A stretch of DNA of 64,000 nt from Collimonas humicola (GTDB taxonomy: Bacteria > Pseudomonadota > Gammaproteobacteria > Burkholderiales > Burkholderiaceae_D). Numbering within the stretch: the stretch's first letter is position 1; every line of letters starts with the position of its first letter. The stretch lies in the NCBI RefSeq assembly GCF_018304945.1, contig NZ_JAGQEE010000001.1, positions 1,178,001 through 1,242,000 on the forward strand. Direction: 5' to 3'. The notes under the pieces are model-generated. The model saw only the letters and a program-made list of their open reading frames with translations, ran no database searches and was not told the DNA's origin. Positions 54,913 to 63,920 of this stretch are shown piece after piece. The translations under genes and the position numbers were made by a program.

Positions 54913-55968
54913 ATGAAAAAAGTCCTTATCCTCGGCGTCAACGGTTTTATCGGCCATCACCTCTCCAAGCGCATCCTGGAGACCACCGACTGGCACGTCT
55001 ACGGCATGGACATGATGACCGACCGCATCCGCGACCTGCTGGACAACGAAGAATACAAATCGCGCATGCACTTCTTCGAAGGCGACATCACCATCAACAA
55101 GGAATGGGTGGAGTACCACGTCAAGAAGTGCGATGTGATCCTGCCGCTGGTGGCGATCGCCACGCCGTCGACCTACGTCAAGCAGCCGCTGCGCGTATTC
55201 GAACTGGACTTTGAAGCCAACCTGCCGATCGTGCGTTCCGCCGCCAAATACGGCAAGCACCTGGTGTTCCCGTCGACCTCGGAAGTGTACGGCATGTGCC
55301 ACGACGAGGAATTCGATCCTGAGCAGTCCGAATTGATCTGCGGCCCGATCAACAAGCCGCGCTGGATCTACTCCTGCGCCAAGCAACTGATGGACCGCGT
55401 GATCTGGGGCTACGGCATGGAAGAAGGCTTGAACTTCACCCTGTTCCGTCCGTTCAACTGGATCGGCGCCGGCCTCGATTCGATCCACACGCCGAAAGAA
55501 GGCAGCTCGCGCGTTGTCACGCAATTCTTCGGCCATATCGTGCGCGGCGAGAACATCTCGCTGGTCGACGGCGGCCAGCAAAAACGCGCGTTCACTTATA
55601 TCGACGACGGCATCGACGCCCTGATCAAGATCATCGCCAACAAGGATGGCGTCGCCAGCGGCAAGATCTACAACATCGGCAATCCGGTCAACAACTACTC
55701 GATCCGCGATCTGGCCGACATGATGCTGAAACTGGCTGCGGAATATCCTGAGTACGCCGACTCGGCGAAGAAGGTCAAGCTGGTCGAGACCACTTCCGCC
55801 GCTTACTATGGCAAGGGCTACCAGGACGTGCAGAACCGCGTGCCGAAGATCACCAACACCTGCGACGAACTGAACTGGCAGCCGACCACCACCATGGCCG
55901 ACACCCTGCGCAATATTTTCGACGCCTACCGCGGCCAGGTGGCCGAAGCGCGCGCCTTGATGGACTAA
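54913..55968 (+). CDS. arnA: ArnA dehydrogenase/decarboxylase (stand-alone half)
   Basis: NAD-dependent oxidative decarboxylation of UDP-glucuronic acid to UDP-4-keto-pentose. Short-chain dehydrogenase-like, 351 residues: GVNGFIGHH cofactor loop, Ser123-Glu124 (FPSTSEVYG) and Tyr153-Lys157 (WIYSCAKQ), matching the catalytic set of the ArnA C-terminal domain. Separate from the formyltransferase, unlike the fused enterobacterial protein. No ugd gene is nearby to supply UDP-glucuronate. Confidence 0.94.
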   Translation: MKKVLILGVNGFIGHHLSKRILETTDWHVYGMDMMTDRIRDLLDNEEYKSRMHFFEGDITINKEWVEYHVKKCDVILPLVAIATPSTYVKQPLRVFELDFEANLPIVRSAAKYGKHLVFPSTSEVYGMCHDEEFDPEQSELICGPINKPRWIYSCAKQLMDRVIWGYGMEEGLNFTLFRPFNWIGAGLDSIHTPKEGSSRVVTQFFGHIVRGENISLVDGGQQKRAFTYIDDGIDALIKIIANKDGVASGKIYNIGNPVNNYSIRDLADMMLKLAAEYPEYADSAKKVKLVETTSAAYYGKGYQDVQNRVPKITNTCDELNWQPTTTMADTLRNIFDAYRGQVAEARALMD

Positions 55969-56055
55969 GTTTTACGCCACGGTCCGCGCGAGACACAAGA
56001 CGCCTTGTGTTTTTCGCGGACGCTGTTTTTCCTTACTACAGCCAGACCAGACAAC

Positions 56056-56997
56056 TTGCCCCTCCTCACTCTAAAAATCGACGCCGACACTTATCGCGGC
56101 ACCCGTGAAGGGGTACCTAACCTGGTGCGCCTGCTAAGCAAATACCAGGCGCGCGCCACTTTTCTGTTTTCCCTCGGCTACGACCATACCGGCTGGGCAT
56201 TGAAGCAGGTGTTCCGCCCTGGCTTCTTCCAGAAAGTATCGCGCACCTCGGTGGTCGAGCACTACGGCCTCAAGACCTTGATGTACGGCGTTCTGCTGCC
56301 GGCGCCGGACATCGGCAAGACCTGCGCCGAATACATGCGGGCCGTAGACTCCGCTGGTTTCGAATGCGGCATCCACACCTGGGACCACCGCGTCTGGCAA
56401 GACCATGTGCGGCAACGCGGCGCCGACTGGACCAGCCAGCAGATGCAGCGTTCGTTCGACCGTTTCAGCCAGATTTTCGGCCGGTCGCCGCAGACCCATG
56501 GCGCCGCCGGCTGGCAGATGAATCCCTACGCCTTCGAGCAGCTGGAAAAATTCGGCATGGCCTATGCCTCCGATGGCCGCGCCATGCTGAGCGACGACGG
56601 CGCGCTGGCCGACCAGGCCGCCGGGCCGCATCGCCTGCAGGTCAACGGCAAGACGCTGGCATGCATCCAGCTGCCGACCACCCTGCCGACGCTGGACGAA
56701 CTGCTGGGCCGCAGCTTCAACGGCGTCGAGCTGACGCCGGCAAATATCGCCGATCACATCCTGGCGTTGACAGCAACCCCGCGCGATCATGTATTTACTC
56801 TGCACGCAGAGCTTGAAGGGCAAAAACTCGCCCCCATATTCGAGCGGTTGCTGCAGGGCTGGCGGGCGCAAGGCTACGATCTGGTTTCGATGGGAGATTA
56901 TTACCAGCACGTCAAAGACCAGGTCTTACCAGTTGCGCCGCTAACTTGGGCGGAGTTGCCGGGACGTTCAGGCGAAATGATCATGCAGGAAACGTGA
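56056..56997 (+). CDS. arnD: 4-deoxy-4-formamidoarabinose-phosphoundecaprenol deformylase ArnD
   Basis: NodB-type polysaccharide deacetylase family enzyme removing the formyl group before transfer to lipid A. About 314 residues: TLKIDADTYRGTREGVPNLV, CGIHTWDHRVWQ (metal His residues) and CIQLPTTLPTLDELLGR match ArnD. The start is uncertain: TTG at 56056 gives a family-like N-terminus; a GTG at 56005 would add 17 residues. No clear Shine-Dalgarno for either. Probably the last arn gene. Confidence 0.9.
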   Translation: MPLLTLKIDADTYRGTREGVPNLVRLLSKYQARATFLFSLGYDHTGWALKQVFRPGFFQKVSRTSVVEHYGLKTLMYGVLLPAPDIGKTCAEYMRAVDSAGFECGIHTWDHRVWQDHVRQRGADWTSQQMQRSFDRFSQIFGRSPQTHGAAGWQMNPYAFEQLEKFGMAYASDGRAMLSDDGALADQAAGPHRLQVNGKTLACIQLPTTLPTLDELLGRSFNGVELTPANIADHILALTATPRDHVFTLHAELEGQKLAPIFERLLQGWRAQGYDLVSMGDYYQHVKDQVLPVAPLTWAELPGRSGEMIMQET

Positions 56998-57061
56998 TCA
57001 GCGGATCAAGCCCTTGATTGGCAACCGATTCATCATAATCTCTAATGAACAGGACAATACA

Positions 57062-57532
57062 GTGGCAGACCATCCTTCCATCATCAACATGACGGTGCCC
57101 GACTTCTCTGCAGCCATGACCGGTGCACAGACATTCAAGTTGTCGGACTATCATGGCAAGAAAATAGTGTTGTATTTTTACCCTAAAGACAACACGCCAG
57201 GCTGCACTACCGAAGCCATCCAGTTCCGCGACCTGTATCAGGAATTCCAGGGTCACAATACTGTCATATTCGGTATCAGCCGCGACAGCATTCGCTCGCA
57301 CGAAGGTTTCAAAGCCAAGCTGGATCTCCCCTTCGAGCTGATTGCCGATCCGGATGAAACGCTATGCGCCATGTTCAACGTCATGAAAATGAAAAACATG
57401 TACGGCAAGCAAGTACGCGGCATCGAGCGCAGCACGTTTGTGATTGACGCCGCCGGCACATTGGTGAAAGAATGGCGTGGAGTGAAGGTGCCTGCGCACG
57501 TTGAGGAAGTATTGGAGTTTGTAAGTCATTGA
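57062..57532 (+). CDS. bcp: Thioredoxin-dependent peroxiredoxin, Bcp family
   Basis: Reduces hydroperoxides. Start GTG at 57062, with AGGA seven bases upstream, gives 156 residues; an ATG at 57014 adds 16 unlikely residues. Peroxidatic Cys48 is in NTPGCTTEAIQF. The second Cys usually five residues later (CxxxxC in E. coli Bcp) is Ile here, leaving Cys102 (DETLCAMF) as the only other Cys. So it may work as a 1-Cys enzyme or use Cys102. Lies 64 bp after arnD; may be co-transcribed. Confidence 0.92.
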   Translation: MADHPSIINMTVPDFSAAMTGAQTFKLSDYHGKKIVLYFYPKDNTPGCTTEAIQFRDLYQEFQGHNTVIFGISRDSIRSHEGFKAKLDLPFELIADPDETLCAMFNVMKMKNMYGKQVRGIERSTFVIDAAGTLVKEWRGVKVPAHVEEVLEFVSH

Positions 57533-57554
57533 ATTCACAAAAAATTATTTTGTT

Positions 57555-57602
57555 AAGCCGTTTGAGGAAAAGGCCCGAGGGCCTTCCCAAACGGCTTTTT
57601 TA
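57555..57602 (+). terminator. Terminator after bcp
   Basis: Outer stem AAGCCGTTTG/CAAACGGCTT (57555-57564 and 57588-57597) with an inner stem AAGGCC/GGCCTT, then a T-run to 57602. Strong on the plus strand; it ends the arn-bcp region. Confidence 0.92.
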
Positions 57603-57782
57603 CTTTTTAATTTGTGCTTAACCGGCCAGGCCTGCCCAAATGGCGTGTTATGGGCCTGTTTATCGTGAGTGTTCCCTGATGTTCCTTACCCATATTGTTG
57701 TTCCAGCCGTAGCTTCATCTGTTTGGTCCAGTTCGCGTTCTCACCCAAGCGAACATTTTTTCATCTTTAAAGCGAGGTTCTG

Positions 57783-59492
57783 ATGCCCCTACCAAAATTA
57801 CCGACCAAACCCGCTGCTTTACTGTCCGTTCAAGATTATCCAAAAGCGGAAGCCGGCAAAGCCGTCAAACCACGTATTGCTGTTGTTGAACCGATTACCC
57901 GCAACAAGGAAATTGCACCACAAGCGCGCGACAAGTCCGTCGCCAAGCCCGCCGTCAAGCCGGTGGAAAGCCGCAAGACCAAGGCGCCGGCGGAAAATGG
58001 CCGCAGCGTCGCCGACAAGCCGGCCAAGCCGGCCGAAGGCCATATCCGCCCGAAATCGAGCACCAGCCGCGCCGCCGACAAATCCGGCGTCAGCAAGTTA
58101 TTCGTGCTGGACACCAATGTGCTGATGCATGATCCAAGCTCGCTGTTCCGCTTTGAAGAGCATGACATCTATCTGCCGATGGTGACCCTGGAAGAGCTGG
58201 ACAACCACAAGAAGGGCATGTCGGAAGTCGCCCGCAACGCCCGCCAGGTATCGCGTTCGCTGGACGCGCTGGTAGGCGATATCGGCGACGACCAGATCGA
58301 CCACGGCATCCCCTTGTCCAAACTTGGCAACAAGGATGCCAAGGGCCGCCTGTTCTTCCAGACCAAGCTGCAAAACGCCGACCTGCCGGAAGGCTTGCCG
58401 GTCGGGAAAGCCGACAACCAGATCCTCGGAGTGGTGCGCGGACTGGAAGCGGAAACCCCGGGACGCGCGGTGGTGCTGGTGTCGAAAGACATCAACATGC
58501 GCATCAAGGCGCGCGCCATGGGCTTGCCGGCGGAAGACTACTTCAATGACCACGTGCTGGAAGATACCGACCTGCTGTACTCGGGCATCCAGCAATTGCC
58601 GGACGATTTCTGGATCAAGCACGGCAAGGGCATCGAATCCTGGCAAGAAAACAAGCATGGCACCGGTTATACCTATTACCGCCTGAGCGGACCGCTGGTG
58701 CCGACCCTGCTGGTGAACCAGTTCGTTTTCATCGAACCGAAAAACGGCGAACCGGCGTTCTACGGCCAGGTCACGCAGATCAACGGCAAGACCGCGGTGC
58801 TGCAAACCTTGCGCGACTACGGTCACGCCAAGAACAGCGTGTGGGGCATTACTGCCCGCAACCGCGAGCAGAATTTTGCGCTCAACTTGCTGATGAATCC
58901 GGACTGCGACTTCGTCACCCTGCTGGGCCAGGCCGGCACCGGCAAGACCTTGCTGGCGCTGGCGGCCGGCTTGGCGCAAGTGCTGGAAACCAAGACCTAC
59001 AACGAAATCATCGTGACCCGCGTCACGGTGCCGGTCGGTGAAGATATCGGTTTCCTGCCAGGCACCGAAGAAGAGAAGATGGGGCCGTGGATGGGCGCCT
59101 TCGACGACAATCTGGAAGTGCTCAACAAATCCGATTCCGATGCCGGCGAATGGGGTCGCGCCGCCACCCAGGATCTGATACGTTCGCGCATCAAGATCAA
59201 GTCGCTCAACTTCATGCGCGGCCGCACCTTCGTCAACAAGTTCCTGATCATCGACGAAGCGCAAAACCTGACGCCGAAGCAGATGAAGACGCTGGTGACG
59301 CGTGCCGGTCCGGGCACCAAGATCATCTGCCTGGGCAACATCGCGCAGATCGATACGCCGTACCTGACCGAGGGTTCCAGCGGCCTGACTTATGTGGTCG
59401 ATCGCTTCAAGGGCTGGTCGCACAGCGGCCATGTCACCTTGGCGCGCGGCGAGCGTTCGCGCCTGGCTGACCACGCCAGCGACGTGCTGTAA
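57783..59492 (+). CDS. PIN-PhoH family ATPase
   Basis: 569 residues. Residues 1-100 are a Lys/Ala/Pro-rich disordered leader. A PIN nuclease-like domain follows (about 104-250) with acidic residues Asp110 (VLDTNVLM), Asp211 and Asp236. The C-terminal PhoH P-loop ATPase carries Walker A GQAGTGKT (382-389) and Walker B FLIIDEAQNLTPKQ. This PIN-PhoH (PhoH2-like) design is linked to RNA helicase plus ribonuclease activity. Stands as its own transcription unit between bcp and a metallophosphoesterase. Confidence 0.93.
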   Translation: MPLPKLPTKPAALLSVQDYPKAEAGKAVKPRIAVVEPITRNKEIAPQARDKSVAKPAVKPVESRKTKAPAENGRSVADKPAKPAEGHIRPKSSTSRAADKSGVSKLFVLDTNVLMHDPSSLFRFEEHDIYLPMVTLEELDNHKKGMSEVARNARQVSRSLDALVGDIGDDQIDHGIPLSKLGNKDAKGRLFFQTKLQNADLPEGLPVGKADNQILGVVRGLEAETPGRAVVLVSKDINMRIKARAMGLPAEDYFNDHVLEDTDLLYSGIQQLPDDFWIKHGKGIESWQENKHGTGYTYYRLSGPLVPTLLVNQFVFIEPKNGEPAFYGQVTQINGKTAVLQTLRDYGHAKNSVWGITARNREQNFALNLLMNPDCDFVTLLGQAGTGKTLLALAAGLAQVLETKTYNEIIVTRVTVPVGEDIGFLPGTEEEKMGPWMGAFDDNLEVLNKSDSDAGEWGRAATQDLIRSRIKIKSLNFMRGRTFVNKFLIIDEAQNLTPKQMKTLVTRAGPGTKIICLGNIAQIDTPYLTEGSSGLTYVVDRFKGWSHSGHVTLARGERSRLADHASDVL

Positions 59493-59637
59493 TCGTGCAG
59501 GAAGGCGGCGCTGCGAGGCGCCGCCGGGATGATGGCCGACGGGTGTGATTCGATGGGCGCGGCAAGCGCTTTGATTGAATTACACCCGTTTTTATTTGAT
59601 GATGTGATATTCACTTCATCAGCCAAGGAATACCATC

Positions 59638-60378
59638 ATGAAACTCGCCATTCTTTCCGATATCCACGCCAATATCTGGGCGCTGGAAGCCGTCCTGGCG
59701 GATATCAGGCGGCAAGGCGCGGACCTGGTCGTCAATGCCGGCGACATCCTGTCCGGCCCGCTGGCGCCGGCCGCCACGGCCGATCTGCTGATGTCGCTGG
59801 AGTTGCCCACCATCGCCGGCAACCACGAGCGCCAGCTGCTCTCCTGCGCGACCAAAACCGGACATCCGGCCGACCAGTTCGCCTTTGAAAACACGACCCA
59901 GGCGCAGCGCGACTGGCTCAAGGGATTGCCCGGCACGCTGGTTGTCGCCGACGACGTCTACATGTGCCACGGCACGCCGGCCAGCGATCTGATTTATTTC
60001 CTGGAAGAAGTCGACCAGCATGGCTGCCACATGGCTCCGGCGGCGCAGATCGAAGCGTACGCCGCCGGCGTCAGCCAGCAACTGATGATCTGCGGCCACA
60101 GCCACAAGCCGCGCAGCTGCGCCGTTTCCGGCGGACGGTTGGTGGTCAATCCAGGCAGCGTAGGCCTGCAAGCCTACGATGACGACCTGCCCTGGTTTCA
60201 TGTCGTCGAAAACGGCAGCCCGCATGCGCGTTATGCGATTTGCGAAAAAGACATGCATGGCTGGCGCGTCGGCCACCATTGCGTCGGCTACGACCATCAC
60301 AAAGCCGCAGCCGAGGCTGCAAGAAACGGCCGGGACGACTGGGCCCGCTGGCTGCTTACGGGAAGGGCTGCATCCTGA
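59638..60378 (+). CDS. Metallophosphoesterase (calcineurin-like, YfcE type)
   Basis: 246 residues with the complete metal-binding set: SDIHANIWAL, NAGDILSGP, AGNHERQL, and GHSHKPRS near residues 155-162. Such proteins cleave phosphodiesters such as cyclic nucleotides or bis(nucleosides); no substrate can be assigned. The C-terminal 40 residues are a charged helical extension. Start has AAGGAA upstream. Confidence 0.93.
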   Translation: MKLAILSDIHANIWALEAVLADIRRQGADLVVNAGDILSGPLAPAATADLLMSLELPTIAGNHERQLLSCATKTGHPADQFAFENTTQAQRDWLKGLPGTLVVADDVYMCHGTPASDLIYFLEEVDQHGCHMAPAAQIEAYAAGVSQQLMICGHSHKPRSCAVSGGRLVVNPGSVGLQAYDDDLPWFHVVENGSPHARYAICEKDMHGWRVGHHCVGYDHHKAAAEAARNGRDDWARWLLTGRAAS

Positions 60379-60639
60379 GCTGCCGGCCAGGCCGCTGGCG
60401 CCCGCGCAATTAATTGTTACCTTCCTTCCAGAGCAAAACCGCAGATTGCGAAAATGTAATCGTGCGGTCACCTTCCCGCAGCCACATCCTTTTCATACTT
60501 GGCATCAAAGTCACAGCGGCTGACGCCGCCGTCGACTTTATTAAAACGGCTCCCACCAGCAGCTTTCAGAACAGGAAAGCATGCCGGAAAAAACGGTGTC
60601 GTTTGCGTAGTCCAATCTCTCAATACAAAGGAGTCTGCA

Positions 60640-60927
60640 ATGAAATTCAATCAATTGATGCTGGCGCTGACCGCGGCGTCTTTCTCATTGGGCGCGGTCG
60701 CCGCAGAAAGTACATCGAGCACCAAGGGCAAGACGCGGCAAGAGGTCAAGCAAGAGCTGGCGCGGGCGCAGCACGACGGTGAAATTCCGGCCAGGAACGC
60801 GGACTACCCGCCATCACGGGAAACAATCAAGCGCAACCAGCAAAGCCACAAGGCCGCCGTACATCCTAAGAACGAAAAGGCGAATGGGATTGACTCGCAT
60901 GACGAGCGCAGCGGCGGCAAGCAATAG
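60640..60927 (+). CDS. DUF4148 domain secreted protein
   Basis: 95 residues from the ATG at 60640, with AAAGGAG eight bases upstream. Signal peptide MKFNQLMLALTAASFSLGAVAA; mature part matches DUF4148 (KTRQEVKQELARAQHDGEI, NADYPPSRETIKRNQQ). Burkholderiales carry many such small exported proteins; function unknown. Very basic and hydrophilic, no cysteine. The 260 bp upstream contain no other gene that I can support. Confidence 0.85.
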   Translation: MKFNQLMLALTAASFSLGAVAAESTSSTKGKTRQEVKQELARAQHDGEIPARNADYPPSRETIKRNQQSHKAAVHPKNEKANGIDSHDERSGGKQ

Positions 60928-60931
60928 CTAC

Positions 60932-60961
60932 AAAAAAAACGGCGCATCTTACGATGCGCCG
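60932..60961 (-). terminator. Terminator of the ABC importer operon
   Basis: Perfect 9-bp stem CGGCGCATC/GATGCGCCG (60940-60948 and 60953-60961), loop TTAC, with A8 at 60932-60939 that becomes a U8 tract on the minus strand, directly after the permease gene. Confidence 0.93.
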
Positions 60962-60992
60962 CAACCTTAAGCCACTAAATTGCACTTGGAAA

Positions 60993-61847
60993 CTAGAATG
61001 CCACAGGACGCCATTTCAGCAAACGTTTTTCTAGCGTAGTGAGCAAATAATCTGCCGCCAGAGCCACCACAGCCAGCACGATCATGGCGGCGAACACGCC
61101 GCTGGCGTTGAAAGCGCCCTGCGCGGTCGAAATCAGCAAGCCGATGCCCTGCTTGGAGCCGAGGAATTCGCCCACCACGGCGCCGACCAGCGCAAAACCG
61201 AAGCTGACATGCAGGCTCGCCAGGATCCAGCTCAGCGCCGATGGAATCACGACCGACATGGTGACCTGGCGCGGCGATGCGCCAAGGATTTGTGCATTTG
61301 CAATCATGTAACGGTCGGCTTCACGCACACCCTGGAAGGCATTGCCGAACACCACGAAGAACACCATCACCACCGCCAGCGCCACTTTGGAGGCCATGCC
61401 CAGGCCCAGCGCGATCACGAAAATCGAACCCAGCACTACCCGTGGAATCGAATTGGCAACCTGGATATAGATGCTGAAGACATCCGACAGCAGCTTGTTG
61501 CGGCCCAGCAGGATGCCGCACACCACACCCGCCACCGAGCCGATCAGGAATCCCAGCACGGTTTCTTCCAGCGTCACCAGCACCTGAGTCCAGAGCGGCC
61601 CTTGCGACGTACCGTCCTTGATCCAGTCGTAGATCTGGATCACGATCAGCGAAGGTTGCGAAAAGAAAAACGGGTCTATCCATTGCAGCCTTGCCGCCAG
61701 CTCCCAGCCGCCCAGCGTGAGGATCAGGATGCCGACGCGCAAGGACATCACCAGCCAGTAGCGCTGCTTGATTTTTCGTTGTGCTTCTTGTTCGACGGTA
61801 GCCAGGCTGGCGGCGCTGAGCTTGTCGACGGTTTGTGCTTGATTCAT
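60993..61847 (-). CDS. ABC transporter permease, nitrate/sulfonate/taurine type
   Basis: Inner-membrane permease of an SsuC/TauC/NrtB-type importer. From the ATG at 61847 (AGAGG upstream) it is 284 residues with about six transmembrane segments and the cytoplasmic coupling motif region EADRYMIANAQILGASPRQVTMSVVIPSA. Starts before 61847 add unrelated residues. Third gene of the substrate-binding protein-ATPase-permease operon. Confidence 0.94.
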   Translation of the reverse strand: MNQAQTVDKLSAASLATVEQEAQRKIKQRYWLVMSLRVGILILTLGGWELAARLQWIDPFFFSQPSLIVIQIYDWIKDGTSQGPLWTQVLVTLEETVLGFLIGSVAGVVCGILLGRNKLLSDVFSIYIQVANSIPRVVLGSIFVIALGLGMASKVALAVVMVFFVVFGNAFQGVREADRYMIANAQILGASPRQVTMSVVIPSALSWILASLHVSFGFALVGAVVGEFLGSKQGIGLLISTAQGAFNASGVFAAMIVLAVVALAADYLLTTLEKRLLKWRPVAF

Positions 61848-61920
61848 GGTTTGCCTCTTTGCCGTCGCCTGCCCTGGAATCCAGAGCGGCAGGCGACACT
61901 GTGTAATGGAATAAAACGAT

Positions 61921-62769
61921 TCAGCTGATGTGCACTTCTTCGCGCAGGTCAGCCCAGATCTTGCGTGAGATATCGATGAAGCGCTGTTCATAGCGCACCT
62001 CGGACATCACGCGCGGCCGCGGCAGGTCGATTTCATACACGCTCTTCAAGGTGGCTGGACGCGCGGTCAGCACATAGACCTTGTCGGCCAGCGCAATCGC
62101 TTCTTCCAGATCGTGGGTGACGAACACCACCGAACCGGCTTGCGACGACCACAGCTGCAGCAACTCATCCTGCATCAGGGTGCGGGTCTGCATGTCGAGC
62201 GCGCTGAACGGCTCGTCCATCAGCAGGATTTCAGGGCTGTTGATGAACGTCTGGGCCAGCGCCACGCGCTTGCGCATGCCGCCGGACAACTGGTGCGGAT
62301 AGTGATTGCCGAATTTTTCCAGGCCGACGCGGCGTATCCATTCTTCCGCCAAGGCATACGCAGCATCCTTCGGCTTGCCGCGGAACAGCGGCCCCGCAGC
62401 AACGTTATGCAGCACGCTGCGCCACGGGAAGACCGCGTCGTTCTGGAATACAAAGCCGATGCGCGGATCGATGCCGTTGACCGGCTCGCCCATGATGCGC
62501 ACCTCGCCTACCGTCGGCTTGAGCAGACCGGTGATCATGCTCAGGGTGGTCGATTTGCCGCAGCCGGTAGGACCGACCACCGCGACAAATTCACCGCGCG
62601 CCACGCTCATCGTGAAGTCGCGCAAGGCCACGGTCGCCTTGCCATCCGGCGAGATGAAGCGGCAGGAGACGTTGCGCAGTTCGATGGCTGGCGTATCGCG
62701 CGACGGTTCCGGCGTCGCCAGCTTGACGGGTGAGGCTGGCGCAGCCGAGGCGTATGCTGTTTGGGTCAT
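61921..62769 (-). CDS. ABC transporter ATP-binding protein, SsuB/TauB type
   Basis: 282-residue ATPase energising the importer. Walker A VGPTGCGKSTT, Q-loop FVFQNDAVFPW, signature LSGGMRKRV, Walker B ILLMDEPFSALD and H-loop THD are intact. The FPWR and SALDMQTR spacing is typical of the nitrate/sulfonate/taurine subfamily. Between the binding-protein and permease genes, 73 bp from the latter. Confidence 0.95.
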   Translation of the reverse strand: MTQTAYASAAPASPVKLATPEPSRDTPAIELRNVSCRFISPDGKATVALRDFTMSVARGEFVAVVGPTGCGKSTTLSMITGLLKPTVGEVRIMGEPVNGIDPRIGFVFQNDAVFPWRSVLHNVAAGPLFRGKPKDAAYALAEEWIRRVGLEKFGNHYPHQLSGGMRKRVALAQTFINSPEILLMDEPFSALDMQTRTLMQDELLQLWSSQAGSVVFVTHDLEEAIALADKVYVLTARPATLKSVYEIDLPRPRVMSEVRYEQRFIDISRKIWADLREEVHIS

Positions 62770-62789
62770 TTCAGTTTCCTTGTTAATTC

Positions 62790-62870
62790 CGGACGGCCGG
62801 ACTCCCGCCGCACGCGAACATCGCGCCGGCCAGGCCGTCCGTTTGCCGGCCGCCCTGCGCCTAAGCGCAG
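62790..62870 (-). other. Intercistronic hairpins between binding-protein and ATPase genes
   Basis: A 9-bp stem CGGACGGCC/GGCCGTCCG (62790-62798 and 62833-62841) encloses a GC-rich loop, and a second hairpin CTGCGC-CTAA-GCGCAG spans 62855-62870. Neither has a U-run. Such structures after a solute-binding-protein gene often stabilise its message and reduce read-through, giving excess binding protein. Confidence 0.65.
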
Positions 62871-62903
62871 GATGTGCCGGTCTTTACAATTTCAGCGTTG
62901 CGT

Positions 62904-63920
62904 TTATTTGGCTGCGCTGACGAACTCGTTGGTATAAGTTTTAGCCAGGTCGATGTGCTTGCCCTTGACGTTCGGATTGAATCCCGACAGAACCTGCAAT
63001 ACGGTTTCCGGGCCGCCTGCCGGCATGGTGCCGTCGGCGGAAAACATCGGCAGGGAATTCTGCAGCGCCTGCACGTACATCGGCTTGTTGTTGCCGTAGT
63101 AGTCCTTCGGCATCTTGTCGGCGATCTCGGCAGCGCTGTGGGTGTTGATGAATTTCAGCGTCTTGACAAAGGCGCGCGCCAGTTTGGCCGCTTCCACCTT
63201 GTGCGTGTTCAGCCATGGCCGCTGAACATACAGGCTGGAGGCCGGATACAAGCCGCCCAGCGCCTTGACCGTGCCTTCGACGGTGCGCATGTCGACCAGC
63301 ACCGACGCTTCGCCGGTTTTCAACAGCTGCGAGACTGTCGGTTCGGTGGTCATGCCGGCATCGATGCGGCCCTGCTTGATCGCCACGATGAAGGTATTGT
63401 CGGCGCCGACCGGCAGCACTGAATACTGGTTGGAAGTGATGCCGTTCTTGGCCGCCAGGTACTGAGTCAGGAAATTGGTGGAAGAACCGAGTCCGGTCAC
63501 GCCCAGGGTCTTGCCCTTGACGTCGGCCATGCTCTTGATAGTGGCGGCAGCCTTGGCCGAGACCATTTCCACTTCGCCGGGAACCTGGCCGAAGATCGTG
63601 ATCGCGGTGACTTCCTTACCCTTGCTTTGCAGATCGATGGAGTGGTCGTAGAAGCCGACGACCGCCTGCACCGCGCCGGCCAGCAATTCGTTTTCCGCAT
63701 CGACGCCGGCCGGTTGCGATTGCAGCTCGACGTCCAGTCCTTCTTCCTTGAAATAGCCGAGCTGTTCAGTCAGCTTGGCCGGCAGATAGATCATCTTGGT
63801 GATGCCGCCGACCATGATGGTGATTTTTCCTGAATCTGCCGCGACGGCCTGGCTGGCGCCAAGTACCGCGCCGGACAGCAGCACAGCAGAAATCAATGAA
63901 CCGCGGATGAGGGTATGCAT
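62904..63920 (-). CDS. ABC transporter substrate-binding protein, NMT1/SsuA-like
   Basis: Periplasmic solute-binding protein of about 338 residues from the ATG at 63920 (GGAGAC upstream). Signal peptide MHTLIRGSLISAVLLSGAV with cleavage near AVAA. The NMT1/SsuA-like fold is seen in VGGITKMIYLPAKLTEQLGYFKEEGLDVEL and LAGAVQAVVGFYDHS. Ligand class (nitrate, sulfonate, taurine or aromatic acid) cannot be fixed from sequence alone. First gene of the importer operon; promoter in the last 80 bp of the window. Confidence 0.93.
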   Translation of the reverse strand: MHTLIRGSLISAVLLSGAVLGASQAVAADSGKITIMVGGITKMIYLPAKLTEQLGYFKEEGLDVELQSQPAGVDAENELLAGAVQAVVGFYDHSIDLQSKGKEVTAITIFGQVPGEVEMVSAKAAATIKSMADVKGKTLGVTGLGSSTNFLTQYLAAKNGITSNQYSVLPVGADNTFIVAIKQGRIDAGMTTEPTVSQLLKTGEASVLVDMRTVEGTVKALGGLYPASSLYVQRPWLNTHKVEAAKLARAFVKTLKFINTHSAAEIADKMPKDYYGNNKPMYVQALQNSLPMFSADGTMPAGGPETVLQVLSGFNPNVKGKHIDLAKTYTNEFVSAAK

